Shown: in pieces, positions 7,840 to 17,038 of the stretch | How positions within the stretch are numbered: position 1 is the stretch's first letter | How the letters are laid out: every line of letters starts with the position of its first letter | Assembly: GCA_028285305.1 (NCBI GenBank) | Contig: JANQPV010000036.1 | Span: 144,560-208,559 of the forward strand | Direction: 5' to 3' | Source: Alphaproteobacteria bacterium | GTDB lineage: Bacteria > Pseudomonadota > Alphaproteobacteria > SMXP01 | DNA: 64,000 nucleotides | Position numbers and translations under genes: made by a program | The notes under the pieces: model-generated | What the model saw: only the letters and a program-made list of their open reading frames with translations | Databases searched by the model: none | Told to the model about the DNA's origin: nothing

Positions 7840-9114
7840 ATGGAGACCACTGCCGGTTGCCCCTTTCACAAGGCAGAAGACATCGACTTCATGGACCCCG
7901 TCGTTCAGGAGAATTGGTTCGACGCTTACGATATCATTCGGGAGGAGTCGCCCGCTTATTTCATGCCCCAGATCGGCATGTACGTGATCACCCGTTACGA
8001 TGACATTGAGCGCATATTACGCGACTCAGAGACTTTCACCCACGGTCCCGTGGAAGAGGATGTGGAACCTTTGCTCAGATACGAGGAAGCCCGCTCCATC
8101 TACCAGGAAAAGGGCTGGCCCCGCATTGCGCCTCTTGGTTTCGATCTCCCTCATCACCCCCATTATCAGGCTTTGGTGGCCGATCCCCTGTCCGCCGCCG
8201 GTATTCGCAAAAGAGAAGACTTCGTCAGACAAACCGTCAATGAACTGATCGACGGTTGGATCGACAAAGGCGAGATCGAATTCCTGAAAGAGTTTGCAGA
8301 ACCCCTGCCCATGCTCGTCATTGCCAAGATATTGGGATTTCCCCCCATGGATGTGCCGCAGCTAAAAGAGTGGTCGGAAGCTTGGGTGCTCCCCTTCTCG
8401 CGGGGCCTCACCTTGGAACAAGAGGTCTGGGCGGTGACGAAACATGTGGAACTGCAGCATTATATTCACGACGCCATAAAAGAACGCCGGGAGCGTCCCC
8501 GGGACGATGTCATCTCCCTCCTGATCAAATCGGAATACGAAGATATCGATATTGGAAAAAAGCGTCCGCTGACGGATGCCGAGATCATCGGCATGATTGA
8601 TCATATGTTGATCGGCGGCAACGAAACCACGGCCTTCGCTCTGTCCAACGGCCTGTGGCTTCTTTTCCGAAATCCAGACGTCTATGCAGAAATCGAGGCG
8701 GACCACTCCAAAATCAAAGCCTTTGTCGAGGAAGTTCTAAGGATTGAATCCCCAACACAAGGGCTTATTCGACATGTCCAACGCGATGTGGAAATCGGCG
8801 GTGTTCCAATCGCGAAAGGGGCCGTACTGAGCATTCGCTATGGCGCCGGCAACCGGGACCCCCGGCGCTATCCCAATCCCGAAAAGCCCGATCTGACACG
8901 AAAAGGGATCGGGCGCCACTTGGCTCTCGGCATGGGCGAGCATGTTTGTCCCGGTGCGACCCTCACACGGATGGAACAGATTTGGGCGTGGGACATATTG
9001 CTTTCGCGGCTCCGCAACATACGGCCCGTCGAAGCGAAGAACAGCTACGAGCACCTCCCCGGCATGTGGGTGCGGGCGCTCAAGTCGATCCACATGGCTT
9101 TCGACAAAGCCTGA
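7840..9114 (+). CDS. Cytochrome P450 (bacterial class I, soluble)
   Basis: A 424-residue protein with GAGGAAA ribosome site. I-helix oxygen-activation motif LIGGNETTAFA, K-helix EEVLRIE (ExxR), and heme loop LALGMGEHVCPGATLTRME with Cys370 as thiolate ligand. The first position of the heme loop is Leu rather than the usual Phe. No membrane anchor. It hydroxylates an unknown, probably alicyclic or terpenoid, substrate and needs a ferredoxin and reductase, neither of which is visible in the window. It lies downstream of an MBL hydrolase and is convergent (6 bases) with a small secreted-protein gene. Confidence 0.9.
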   Translation: METTAGCPFHKAEDIDFMDPVVQENWFDAYDIIREESPAYFMPQIGMYVITRYDDIERILRDSETFTHGPVEEDVEPLLRYEEARSIYQEKGWPRIAPLGFDLPHHPHYQALVADPLSAAGIRKREDFVRQTVNELIDGWIDKGEIEFLKEFAEPLPMLVIAKILGFPPMDVPQLKEWSEAWVLPFSRGLTLEQEVWAVTKHVELQHYIHDAIKERRERPRDDVISLLIKSEYEDIDIGKKRPLTDAEIIGMIDHMLIGGNETTAFALSNGLWLLFRNPDVYAEIEADHSKIKAFVEEVLRIESPTQGLIRHVQRDVEIGGVPIAKGAVLSIRYGAGNRDPRRYPNPEKPDLTRKGIGRHLALGMGEHVCPGATLTRMEQIWAWDILLSRLRNIRPVEAKNSYEHLPGMWVRALKSIHMAFDKA

Positions 9115-9120
9115 GAGGCG

Positions 9121-9525
9121 CTATTGAGGCGTTTCGCCCGCGATCGCAGCACCGCTTGCGCTTCCTGCGCTCGTTCCAGTGTCTGAAGGCTGGTTGGCAC
9201 ACTGTGTATTTTGCGCCACATCAAAAAGTTCACTGGCCGCCATGGCGGTGTCTTCACCAAGCGTGGCCTTGAGAGCCGCAGCCTCATCGTCCCGCGTCCA
9301 AATCTCCAGCGCAACGAAGGCGGCCGCGTCCTCACCATGGGCCGCCACAACCGTATCAGTAATGCAGCGGCAGGGTTCTCCGTCAATCCCCAGGGCGGCA
9401 CAGGCCGGCTCCATCAGTTCCCAAACTTGTGGAGCGGTATACGTGTTTGCGCCCCACGCCGGGCTCCCAAAGGCCAAACAAATCGCCCCAACCGAGAACA
9501 ACACAGTCATGATTCTCTTGTGCAA
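9121..9525 (-). CDS. Small exported protein of unknown function
   Basis: I place the start at TTG 9525, which follows GGGGGATGGGA on the minus strand and yields a signal peptide with a basic start (HKRIMTVLFSVGAICLAFGSPAWG); ATG 9510 is the alternative. The mature part is about 110 residues, has a four-Cys pattern (PACAALGIDGEPCRCI ... NTQCANQP), an acidic/alanine-rich middle and a Gly/Ser/Ala-rich tail. The Cys probably form periplasmic disulfides. No family recognised. It is convergent with the P450 gene and divergent from the GNAT gene. Confidence 0.55.
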   Translation of the reverse strand: MHKRIMTVLFSVGAICLAFGSPAWGANTYTAPQVWELMEPACAALGIDGEPCRCITDTVVAAHGEDAAAFVALEIWTRDDEAAALKATLGEDTAMAASELFDVAQNTQCANQPSDTGTSAGSASGAAIAGETPQ

Positions 9526-9618
9526 CGTCCCATCCCCCGCATTTGAATTGTTTTGATGACACACCCTATCACGGTTACGATTGAGCGCCCATGAACCGGT
9601 TAAGCTGATTTGTTCACT

Positions 9619-10119
9619 ATGTTCATTCAAGAAGACGACTTGTCTGATGACAGGGTTATTGCCCTCGTAACCGGCCATCTCAGCCAAATGAAAGAGGTCA
9701 CACCGGAAGAAAGCGTTCACGCGCTCGGGCCGGGGGCGCTGCGCGCGGATGACATCACAGTTTGGACAGCCTGGAGCGACCCGGGTAAGAAAGAGCTCAT
9801 GGGCTGCGGTGCGCTAAAGGAAATAGATCGCGAGCACGGCGAAATCAAAGCGATGCGGACGGGAGAGTCTCACCTGCGCCGCGGGATTGCAACCGCACTC
9901 CTGCGCCACATGATCAAAGAAGCCCATCGTCGATCATATGCGCGCCTTAGTCTGGAAACGGGGTCAACAAGCCACTTTGCGCCCGCGAGAGCTCTTTATG
10001 CCCGATTTGGCTTCAACGAGTGCGGGCCGTTTGAAGGCTACACGGAAGATCCGCACAGCACATTTATGACGTTAACTCGGCTGGACCAAGACTCAACAGA
10101 GGACCAGAAAAAATTATGA
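9619..10119 (+). CDS. GNAT-family N-acetyltransferase
   Basis: About 166 residues. The acetyl-CoA loop appears as ESHLRRGIATALLRHMIKEA, a good match to the Q/R-x-x-G-x-G/A motif A, followed by LSLETGS and ARALYARFGFNECGPF, typical for the last strands of GNAT enzymes. ATG 9619 is preferred over TTG 9610; neither has a strong ribosome site. The end overlaps the next gene as ATGA, so the two are coupled. Acceptor substrate unknown. Confidence 0.8.
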   Translation: MFIQEDDLSDDRVIALVTGHLSQMKEVTPEESVHALGPGALRADDITVWTAWSDPGKKELMGCGALKEIDREHGEIKAMRTGESHLRRGIATALLRHMIKEAHRRSYARLSLETGSTSHFAPARALYARFGFNECGPFEGYTEDPHSTFMTLTRLDQDSTEDQKKL

Positions 10120-10865
10120 CGACACCAAAGATCTTTGTGCACGGAGTACCGGACACGCCCGCGATCTGGCGCCCCCTGCTCGATGCCTTGGACACAGTCG
10201 CTGACCCAGCGTTTTCTTTGTCGTTGCCTGGCTTCGAAACGCCGCCGCCGAAGGGCTTCAAAGGAACCAAAGACGCTTATGCGAACTGGCTTTTCGAGAT
10301 TGTGGAAGATCTTTACGAGAACAATGGGCCGGTAGATCTGGTGGGACACGATTGGGGAGCGCTTCTTGTCCTACGTGTGGCGTCTCTCAAGCCACAAATG
10401 ATTAAATCCTGGGTCATCTCTAACGCGGTGATCGATGCCGCGTATCAAGGCCACCGGGTCGCCCGCATTTGGAACACGCCCATCTTAGGCGAAGTCTTCA
10501 TGTCGCTCGTGTCTGACAAACAAATCCACAAAGGCTTCATCGATGCCGGCGTCCCATCCGACATCGCAGAACACGAAGCGGCGGCATGGCGAAACAAGCA
10601 CATGCGTCAATGCATTTTGCAGCTCTATCGCTCAGCGAACGGGCTCAGGTTCAAAGGGCCATGGCTCGAGGATCTTGCAAACCTTCCCCGAAACGGCTGC
10701 ATCATCTGGGGGCAGAATGATCCTTATGTCGATCTCAGCGTTGCCGAGCGGTTCTCCAAGACCTATTCGATCCCCCTCCATGTGGTCAATGGTACCGAGC
10801 ATTGGGTAATTGCAGAAAGGCCAGGGGAAGTTGCGGGAATCCTCACCCGATTTTGGAGAACGTAA
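10116..10865 (+). CDS. Alpha/beta hydrolase with Asp nucleophile (haloalkane dehalogenase/epoxide hydrolase type)
   Basis: A 249-residue alpha/beta hydrolase. The nucleophile elbow is LVGHDWGALL: Asp instead of Ser marks the haloalkane dehalogenase and epoxide hydrolase branch. The oxyanion region is HGVPDTPAIW and the catalytic His is in NGTEHWVIAERP. An Asp in GQNDPYVD may be the acid residue. It overlaps the GNAT gene and precedes an acyl-CoA synthetase by 93 bases. Next to P450 genes, hydrolysis of an epoxide is at least as likely as dehalogenation, but this is inference. Confidence 0.8.
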   Translation: MTTPKIFVHGVPDTPAIWRPLLDALDTVADPAFSLSLPGFETPPPKGFKGTKDAYANWLFEIVEDLYENNGPVDLVGHDWGALLVLRVASLKPQMIKSWVISNAVIDAAYQGHRVARIWNTPILGEVFMSLVSDKQIHKGFIDAGVPSDIAEHEAAAWRNKHMRQCILQLYRSANGLRFKGPWLEDLANLPRNGCIIWGQNDPYVDLSVAERFSKTYSIPLHVVNGTEHWVIAERPGEVAGILTRFWRT

Positions 10866-10958
10866 AACCCTCCCACGTCCAAAAGTGCCTGGAAACTCTT
10901 ACGCCAAATTGCTAGGCAATCAGACAAAGACAAAACCATCCTCAAGGGGGGGAGAGCC

Positions 10959-12662
10959 ATGTACAGCGAACTCAGAGCCGTTTGGGACGAAATGATTGCA
11001 GAAGGAGAACTTTTCTCCATTACCGAAGTCGATGTTCGCGGCTCGAAGCTTAAAACCTACGCCATGGCGCCCCCAAACATGAGAGACGTTTGGCTGGCCT
11101 CTGCCGCCTTTGCTGAGCGAGACTATCTCGTTTATCAGGACGAGCGCTGGACGTATGCCGAGGCCCAAAAACAAGTCGCCTCCATTGCAAACTGGCTCAT
11201 TAGGAATGGCGTCAAGCCAGGCGATCGGGTCGCCATCGCCATGCGGAACTATCCAGAATGGATGCTCTCTTATTGGGCCATCCTTGCGACGGGTGCAGCG
11301 GTCGTCGGCATGAACGCATGGTGGGTCACCCACGAGATGCTTTACGGAATTGAGGACGCAACCCCCAAGGTCATCATCGGTGATCAGGAACGGCTCGAAA
11401 GGATCGCCGACCAGACCGACAAGCTGGACGGCGCTGTTCTTGTCGGTGTACGCCTCACGGATCCCTTGCCGTGTGATGTTGTACCGTGGTCGGACGTCGT
11501 TTCCGAAGGCGGCGACTTGCCGATGGTCGAAATCGACCCAGACGATGATGCCTGTATTTTCTACACGTCCGGCACAACAGGCCGCCCCAAAGGCGCCCAG
11601 CTCACCCATCGGGGCTGTGTTGCAAACGTCATGAACCTAGCATTCGCCGCAACCGCTCAAGCACGCGCGATTGCACGTGTCGAGGGCACGGAAGAGGAGC
11701 TCCTCGCTCAAGAGCCCGTTGTTCCGGCCGCTTTGGTGACGACACCCTTGTTCCACGTCACCGCAAATAATTGTGTTGCCCACGGCGCCACGTTGGCCGG
11801 CGGCAAGCTCGTGCACATGTACCGCTGGGATCCGGGCGAAGCCTTAAAGCTGATCGAACAAGAAAAGATCACTGGACTGACCGGTGTGCCGGTGATGGCC
11901 CGGGAAGTCATCAACCATCCCGACTTCGAGAAGACCGACACATCAAGCCTTCTGACGTTGGGCGGGGGCGGCGCTCAATTGCCGCCTGACCTGGTGGGCA
12001 AGATCGACAACGCGGTGGAAACGGCCAAACCCAACACCGGATACGGCATGACGGAAACCTGCGGCATCATCACAGCCATCGCAGCAGAGTTCTTCGTTGA
12101 CCGGCCGGACAGCGCCGGTCCGCCGATGCCAACATTTGACGTCAAGTGCGTGGACGGCGATGGCGTCGAAGTCCCGCGCGGACAAACCGGAGAGTTGTGG
12201 GTCAAGGGCGCCCCTGTCATCAAGGGGTATTTGAACCGTCCCGACGCAACGGCCGAAACAATTACCGACGGCTGGCTGCATACGGGTGATGTTGCCCGCA
12301 TCGACGAGGACGGCTTTATCTACATCGTCGACCGCGTAAAGGATATGGTCCTGCGGGGCGGCGAGAACATCTATTGCGCCGAAGTCGAAAACGCCATTTT
12401 CGAGCATGACGCCGTCGCCGAAGTCTCCGTCTTCGGATTACCGGATGACCGTCTGGGCGAAGAAGTCGGCGCAGCCGTAGTCCTTCGCGACGGTTTGTCG
12501 ATCACGGCTGAAGAATTGCGCGCCCATTGTTCGGACATCATCGCAAAACACAAAATCCCCCGCTATATTTGGTTCAGGGACAAACCCTTGCCGCGCAACG
12601 CCAGCGGTAAGTTTTTGCGGCGCGAGCTGAAGGAAACGCTTAAGGTAGACGAGGCCGCATAG
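10959..12662 (+). CDS. AMP-forming acyl-CoA synthetase
   Basis: A 567-residue ANL-superfamily enzyme with ribosome site GGGGGGA. AMP-binding P-loop YTSGTTGRPKGAQLTH, a GYGMTE adenine-binding motif, WLHTGDVARIDEDGF, DRVKDMVLRGGENIY hinge and the C-terminal catalytic Lys in LPRNASGKFLRRE are all present, so it should be active. It converts a carboxylic acid to its CoA thioester via an acyl-AMP. Preceding P450 and hydrolases suggest it activates an oxidised, hydrophobic acid for beta-oxidation by the acyl-CoA enzymes encoded further on. Chain specificity is not evident. Confidence 0.9.
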   Translation: MYSELRAVWDEMIAEGELFSITEVDVRGSKLKTYAMAPPNMRDVWLASAAFAERDYLVYQDERWTYAEAQKQVASIANWLIRNGVKPGDRVAIAMRNYPEWMLSYWAILATGAAVVGMNAWWVTHEMLYGIEDATPKVIIGDQERLERIADQTDKLDGAVLVGVRLTDPLPCDVVPWSDVVSEGGDLPMVEIDPDDDACIFYTSGTTGRPKGAQLTHRGCVANVMNLAFAATAQARAIARVEGTEEELLAQEPVVPAALVTTPLFHVTANNCVAHGATLAGGKLVHMYRWDPGEALKLIEQEKITGLTGVPVMAREVINHPDFEKTDTSSLLTLGGGGAQLPPDLVGKIDNAVETAKPNTGYGMTETCGIITAIAAEFFVDRPDSAGPPMPTFDVKCVDGDGVEVPRGQTGELWVKGAPVIKGYLNRPDATAETITDGWLHTGDVARIDEDGFIYIVDRVKDMVLRGGENIYCAEVENAIFEHDAVAEVSVFGLPDDRLGEEVGAAVVLRDGLSITAEELRAHCSDIIAKHKIPRYIWFRDKPLPRNASGKFLRRELKETLKVDEAA

Positions 12663-12690
12663 ACCGGACGCATCAGGAGACAGCGAACAC

Positions 12691-14112
12691 TTAGGATACA
12701 ACTGGCCGGAATCCGATCATGGTCTCGCCGAAGAAGTTCGAGTGCCTTTTCATCTCTTCAATCGCCTTAAGATAATCATCCGTAGACAACTTAAGGCGTT
12801 CAGGTGGATTGTCCGGCACTTCCGTAGCGATTTGAACAGCCCGATAGGTCCATTCCTTCAGAAAGGCTTGTGTGGCGCCGTCGGCTTCTTCGGCGAGTTT
12901 GGAAAAGTCGACGCTCTCGCAGTCATAAAACTTCGCATACTGCCTGAGATACTTCTGGCGCAGTTCGCTCGCGGGCGGACCAAAATAGATCAACTGGCTT
13001 ATCCGCCCAGGACGATCTTTAATGGCTTGCTCCATCCGGTCGAGGGAGTTGGTGGTGACGATGATGGTGATTTCATCGTTTCGCTGCAATCCGTCCATAT
13101 GATCTAGCAGGTCTCCCAACACCGAGCTCTGTAGCTGCATGTCACGCCCCGCATAGACCAGGTCCGCATCCTCCAGAAACACGCAACTGGGCTTCATCAA
13201 CCGAGCAAGACTAAAAACTGCACTGACCTGCGTGAGCGCGGGTCCAGCCACATAGATCTTTGTTGTCTTGGGCAATCGGCTCGACAAGTAGCGGCATGCA
13301 TAGGTCTTTCCCGTACCCGGCGGGCCGTAAAAAAGGATACCCCGCCGAATAGGCACCCCGACGGATTTAAGCACGTCACGGCGCGTATGCAGATCAATGA
13401 CGTTCCGCTTGAGCAAATCGAGAATCGTCTGATTGACGATGAACTGCTCATCCGACAGGTCATCCGAAGGTTGAAACACAATCCTCAGCTTACTCATCAT
13501 CTCGACATCGGCATACTCATCCTTTGTTCCCGGTTCAAAAGACAAACGAATAACCTGATTACGATAGATACTGTTTTCCGCGCTGGCACTGACGATTTCT
13601 TCCAAGAAGTTTGCCGACAGAGCTGCATCCGCAGCAGCGCATTCGAGAATCGCTGAATCCGTGTATGCATCCTTTCGCAAGCGGACGATAAGGATTGTGG
13701 ACTGGCCGCTTTCGCGCGTTCTCGCCAGCCAAAAACGATCCGACGGAAAAAACTCTTCGCGATCCACACCGACAGCCCAGGGGAGATTGGTGCTCTTGTT
13801 GATCCGGCGATGGGTTTTGGGGTGCGGCACGAATGACAAAATAGCGCCAAGATCTTCATAGTAAGAAGAATCAAGCGTCTCCACCTCGAACGCTTCCATC
13901 CGGCGTTCGATCTCATAGAAAAGATCGGGAAACCGATAGTCGGGCATTCGGCGCTGACTGGTGACCAGTTGCTTCATATTGGTCGGCACACAGAACTCTG
14001 CTATCCGCTCATGAATAAACGGTTGCGTTTCGAAGAGTTCACCAAGGGTTTTTAGGTGCTGGCGCAATCGAGCCGAAAGTTTCAATCGAGGAGCATCAAA
14101 TGTATAGGTCAT
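12691..14112 (-). CDS. Orphan AAA+ ATPase
   Basis: ATG 14112 (MTYTFDAPRLKLSARLRQH) is chosen; the frame continues upstream to 14295 but overlaps the GST gene with non-coding-like sequence. The 473-residue product has an unrecognised N-terminal half of about 240 residues and one AAA module: Walker A GILFYGPPGTGKT near residue 262, Walker B VFLEDADLV, sensor-1 IIVTTNSLD, and an Arg-finger-like RPGRIS. The C-terminal lid follows. Resembles the general class of BCS1/spastin-like single AAA proteins more than proteases: no HExxH or Lon Ser/Lys. No target is evident from neighbours. It is convergent with the acyl-CoA synthetase gene. Confidence 0.75.
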   Translation of the reverse strand: MTYTFDAPRLKLSARLRQHLKTLGELFETQPFIHERIAEFCVPTNMKQLVTSQRRMPDYRFPDLFYEIERRMEAFEVETLDSSYYEDLGAILSFVPHPKTHRRINKSTNLPWAVGVDREEFFPSDRFWLARTRESGQSTILIVRLRKDAYTDSAILECAAADAALSANFLEEIVSASAENSIYRNQVIRLSFEPGTKDEYADVEMMSKLRIVFQPSDDLSDEQFIVNQTILDLLKRNVIDLHTRRDVLKSVGVPIRRGILFYGPPGTGKTYACRYLSSRLPKTTKIYVAGPALTQVSAVFSLARLMKPSCVFLEDADLVYAGRDMQLQSSVLGDLLDHMDGLQRNDEITIIVTTNSLDRMEQAIKDRPGRISQLIYFGPPASELRQKYLRQYAKFYDCESVDFSKLAEEADGATQAFLKEWTYRAVQIATEVPDNPPERLKLSTDDYLKAIEEMKRHSNFFGETMIGFRPVVS

Positions 14113-14200
14113 GAAAAATGATAGCGTTTGACGTTGTACTAGACACGAGGACTGGAGTTGCACCCTAGAGCGCAATCGGCAAGCTGTTTTTAATTGTCCG

Positions 14201-14219
14201 AAAAGGAGCGATATGCTCC
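14201..14219 (-). terminator. Likely terminator of the GST gene (minus strand)
   Basis: On the minus strand it reads GGAGC-ATATC-GCTCC followed by TTTT, 40 bases after the GST stop codon. The stem is short (5 base pairs) but well placed between two minus-strand genes. Confidence 0.45.
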
Positions 14220-14258
14220 GGCCAATCACCCTCTCATACGAGGCTCGAACGTGGCTGG

Positions 14259-15245
14259 TTACTCTAGGTGTTCTCGTTCCGGCGGTGCCGACCAATCGAT
14301 GTCCGGTCCAATGGCCACAATTCGAAACGGATTGATGACCTTATGGCTGTGGTAATAGTGCCGGCGCATATGGGCAAAGTTGCACGTCTCGGCAACGCCA
14401 GGCCATTGATATAGGTCGCGGGTGTAAGGCCACAAGTGCTGATATTCGATAAGCTTCTTTCGATTACACTTAAAGTGACCGTGATAGACGAGATCGAACC
14501 GGAGAAGCGTGGGCAGCAAACGCCAGTCCGCCTCCGTTGGCAGGGCACCAACGAGAAACCTACGGCTCGCCAGGCGATCATCAAGCATGTCCAACGTGTC
14601 GAACAGCTCCTCGACAGCTTCTTCGTAGGCCTCTTGAGAGAACGCAAATCCTGTGCGGTAGACGCCATTATTCACCGCATGATAAATGCGTTCATTCAAC
14701 GCATCGATCTCCGGCCGCTTATCGTTCGGATAGAAATCGGCATCATTTCCGGAAACGCCTACAAACGCCGTATTCAGCATTCGAATGATCTCCGAGGACT
14801 CGTTTGAGACGACAGTACCTGTGTCTTTGTCCCAGAGGACCGGAACTGTCACGCGGCCTGTGTACCGCGGATTAGCTTTTTGGTAGATTTCAAAGAGATA
14901 GTCAGATTCAAAAAGTTCGTCGCCTCCTTCTCCCTTGTCGTCTTTTTCGAACGTCCACCCATGTTCCCCCATAAACCAATTGACGACGGAATAGCCGATC
15001 GCACCATCTAGTTCCTTGAGCGCTCGATAGATCAGGGTACGGTGCGCCCACGGACAGGCATAGGATACATAAAGGTGATATCGGCCCGCCTCGGCCTTAA
15101 AACCCCCGTTCCCAGTGGGCCCGGCAGATCCATCCGCCGTAACCCAATTTCGGAACACGGAGTCCGCGCGGACAAATTTTCCGCTGGCGCGCTTTTTGCC
15201 ATCGAGAGCATCTTGTTCCCATTTACCGTCAATGAGTTGTCCCAT
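14259..15245 (-). CDS. Glutathionyl-hydroquinone reductase-type glutathione transferase (Xi class)
   Basis: A 328-residue protein, the usual size of the YqjG/EcM4 (Xi-class) family. Catalytic motif SYACPWAHRT with Cys64 and the insertion typical of the family; VVSNESSEIIRMLN forms the glutathione-binding cis-Pro/Glu-Ser region, and the C-terminal PYTRDLYQWPG is also family-typical. These enzymes use Cys and glutathione to reduce glutathionyl-hydroquinones, which fits detoxification of quinones formed by oxygenases here. Minus strand, upstream of the AAA gene and downstream of the VOC/hydrolase/monooxygenase unit. Confidence 0.88.
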   Translation of the reverse strand: MGQLIDGKWEQDALDGKKRASGKFVRADSVFRNWVTADGSAGPTGNGGFKAEAGRYHLYVSYACPWAHRTLIYRALKELDGAIGYSVVNWFMGEHGWTFEKDDKGEGGDELFESDYLFEIYQKANPRYTGRVTVPVLWDKDTGTVVSNESSEIIRMLNTAFVGVSGNDADFYPNDKRPEIDALNERIYHAVNNGVYRTGFAFSQEAYEEAVEELFDTLDMLDDRLASRRFLVGALPTEADWRLLPTLLRFDLVYHGHFKCNRKKLIEYQHLWPYTRDLYQWPGVAETCNFAHMRRHYYHSHKVINPFRIVAIGPDIDWSAPPEREHLE

Positions 15246-15309
15246 TGGGCAGAACCCTACCTCAATCCATTACGTTTTTATTTGTCCACGCCTCCATTGG
15301 ACGCGCTCC

Positions 15310-16002
15310 TCAAGACGCGACCTTAACAGGCGGCTCATTCGGCACGCTATGCAACATATCTTCGTCAGAAATCCGCATGATCCGCTCATAGAGACCGTCG
15401 GGATATCCCGTCAGGTGAGGCCCAGGCGCCGATGCGGGATCAGGTTGAGGCACAGCGCCCCCTTGATCCGCAAACGCTTCCGGATTCTTATACTTTTCCA
15501 GTTCCTGGGCGCTAATCCCCGCAAGCTCAACCACCTCCGGATCGATCCAGGCCCGGGCATCAATCGGTTCATCCGAGTACGACAGTTCGAGCGCCAGATT
15601 CTCAAGACCGGCGAAATAAATCGACATGCAGAAACCGTGATCGATCGGCCCCATAACGGGCACACCCTTTGACCGCAAACGATCGCGCATCGCCAACAGC
15701 TCCTCATGGTTTTTCACCTTGAGCGCCACATGTTGCATCGTTCCCTTTGCACTGTTGGCGCCTGCATTTCCCGCATGGGAAAGGCCAATCTGCGGCTCTA
15801 TCTTGGCGATGTCCGGATTGTAAACGAAAGCAACCGAACTCTCGTCGTTCAAGCGCAGAAAGCCATGAAAGGTATTTTCCACCCCGTGCATCCAGTAAAG
15901 CGCAACAAGTTCCATGCCTAGTTTGTCCGTGAAGAACTCGATCTGTCCCTTCATGTCGCCTGTCGAAATCGCCAGGTGATGCAATCCTTCGACTTTGTTC
16001 AT
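15310..16002 (-). CDS. VOC-superfamily protein (extradiol dioxygenase/glyoxalase-like)
   Basis: A 230-residue protein; ATG 16002 follows GGAAGGGAG. Two beta-alpha-beta-beta-beta modules: GLHHLAISTGDMKGQIEFFTDKLGMEL at the start, a second from QHVALKV with LALELSY at its end. The His in GLHHLAI, the His in QHVALKV and the Glu in ALEL are in the positions of the 2-His-1-carboxylate metal site. The last 70 residues are an extra Pro/Ala-rich tail. It may be a ring-cleavage dioxygenase or a lactoylglutathione-lyase-like enzyme; it lies with an alpha/beta hydrolase and a flavin monooxygenase, which favours aromatic-ring processing. Confidence 0.7.
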   Translation of the reverse strand: MNKVEGLHHLAISTGDMKGQIEFFTDKLGMELVALYWMHGVENTFHGFLRLNDESSVAFVYNPDIAKIEPQIGLSHAGNAGANSAKGTMQHVALKVKNHEELLAMRDRLRSKGVPVMGPIDHGFCMSIYFAGLENLALELSYSDEPIDARAWIDPEVVELAGISAQELEKYKNPEAFADQGGAVPQPDPASAPGPHLTGYPDGLYERIMRISDEDMLHSVPNEPPVKVAS

Positions 16003-16183
16003 GAGCCGTCTCCCTTCCTAGATCGCTAAAAACTAAACAAACGTCATCACGAGGAGCGTTTCGCGCGACGACGTGATCCAGGACCGCAAGTCCAATCCAC
16101 ACCGCCTTGGATTGCTTCTCCCGGTCTCCGACCGGGATCGCAATGACAAATCCACACAAATCATTACAAAACTACTCTCCAAT

Positions 16184-17005
16184 TCAGATATTCTTTCGTA
16201 CCCACTCGTGGATCTTGGCTGAAAATTCTTCCGTATGGAAAAGCATCAACTGGTGCTTTCCACCTTCCAAGCAGTAGAACTCGACCGGCCCTGCGATTCC
16301 GTCCGCAACCATTTTCATGATTTCCGGAGAGAAAGACGGATCTTTCTCTCCGCAAGCCACCAAAATCGGTTTTTCGTTCTTATCGACCGGCACTTTCGGG
16401 TCGAACGTGAACAGGGTCGCCCACGACGCCAAATCGTAGGACCACGTATTCCATGGGTCCAGTCGTTTTTGCTCGCCTGCGCCTGCATAACCGTAATCTT
16501 CGTCAAAATTGAAAAGGATATTGCAATCAAGCCGGGCCGCACGCCCCACGGACGCGAGCATCTGCTGCACTTCTTCAGACCGCCAAGGTCCCGACGCAAG
16601 CGAGAGGGCGGCGCCCCCTGGAACAGCCGGTGACCCCATGAGAATGGCCCCAATGATCGCATCGGAATAGAGCGCGCTGAACGCAGCCCCGACACCCAAA
16701 CTGGAACCCAACGTAAAGACGGGCAACCCAGTCTTCTCCTTCACATACTCCGCATACATTGCAGAAGCATCCGCCCACTCTTCCATCGTCCATTGACCAC
16801 GCGGCCGATTGGTCGTTGACTTGCCATGTCCGGGCGCGTCAAACGACCAAATCTCAACGCCTTTCTCCGCATGATGACAACAGAATATGTCATAGATCGC
16901 CCCATGAGACGCGATCCCGTGCGAGATAATGAGCGCATACTGTGGGTCATCACCGCAATACCTGTAAGCATGAATTTCATTCACCACATGTTCTTCACGA
17001 ATCAT
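16184..17005 (-). CDS. Alpha/beta hydrolase, serine nucleophile
   Basis: A 273-residue hydrolase. HGIASHG oxyanion strand, FDAPGHGKSTTNRPRG loop, nucleophile elbow TLGSSLGVGAAF (Ser), acid in CGEKDPSFSP and His in GGKHQLMLFH. These resemble monoacylglycerol lipase/C-C bond hydrolase members. Its gene starts 33 bases after the monooxygenase gene ends, so both are probably co-transcribed from the TetR-controlled promoter near 18.3 kb. It may hydrolyse an ester or a ring-cleavage product; the sequence does not settle which. Confidence 0.78.
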   Translation of the reverse strand: MIREEHVVNEIHAYRYCGDDPQYALIISHGIASHGAIYDIFCCHHAEKGVEIWSFDAPGHGKSTTNRPRGQWTMEEWADASAMYAEYVKEKTGLPVFTLGSSLGVGAAFSALYSDAIIGAILMGSPAVPGGAALSLASGPWRSEEVQQMLASVGRAARLDCNILFNFDEDYGYAGAGEQKRLDPWNTWSYDLASWATLFTFDPKVPVDKNEKPILVACGEKDPSFSPEIMKMVADGIAGPVEFYCLEGGKHQLMLFHTEEFSAKIHEWVRKNI

Positions 17006-17038
17006 CCGACACTATCCCCTTTCCCAACGTTGAGTGCC

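Noticed and set aside
14113..14295. N-terminal extension of the AAA ATPase
   Set aside because: It includes the probable GST terminator and overlaps the GST gene end; ATG 14112 gives a normal protein start.
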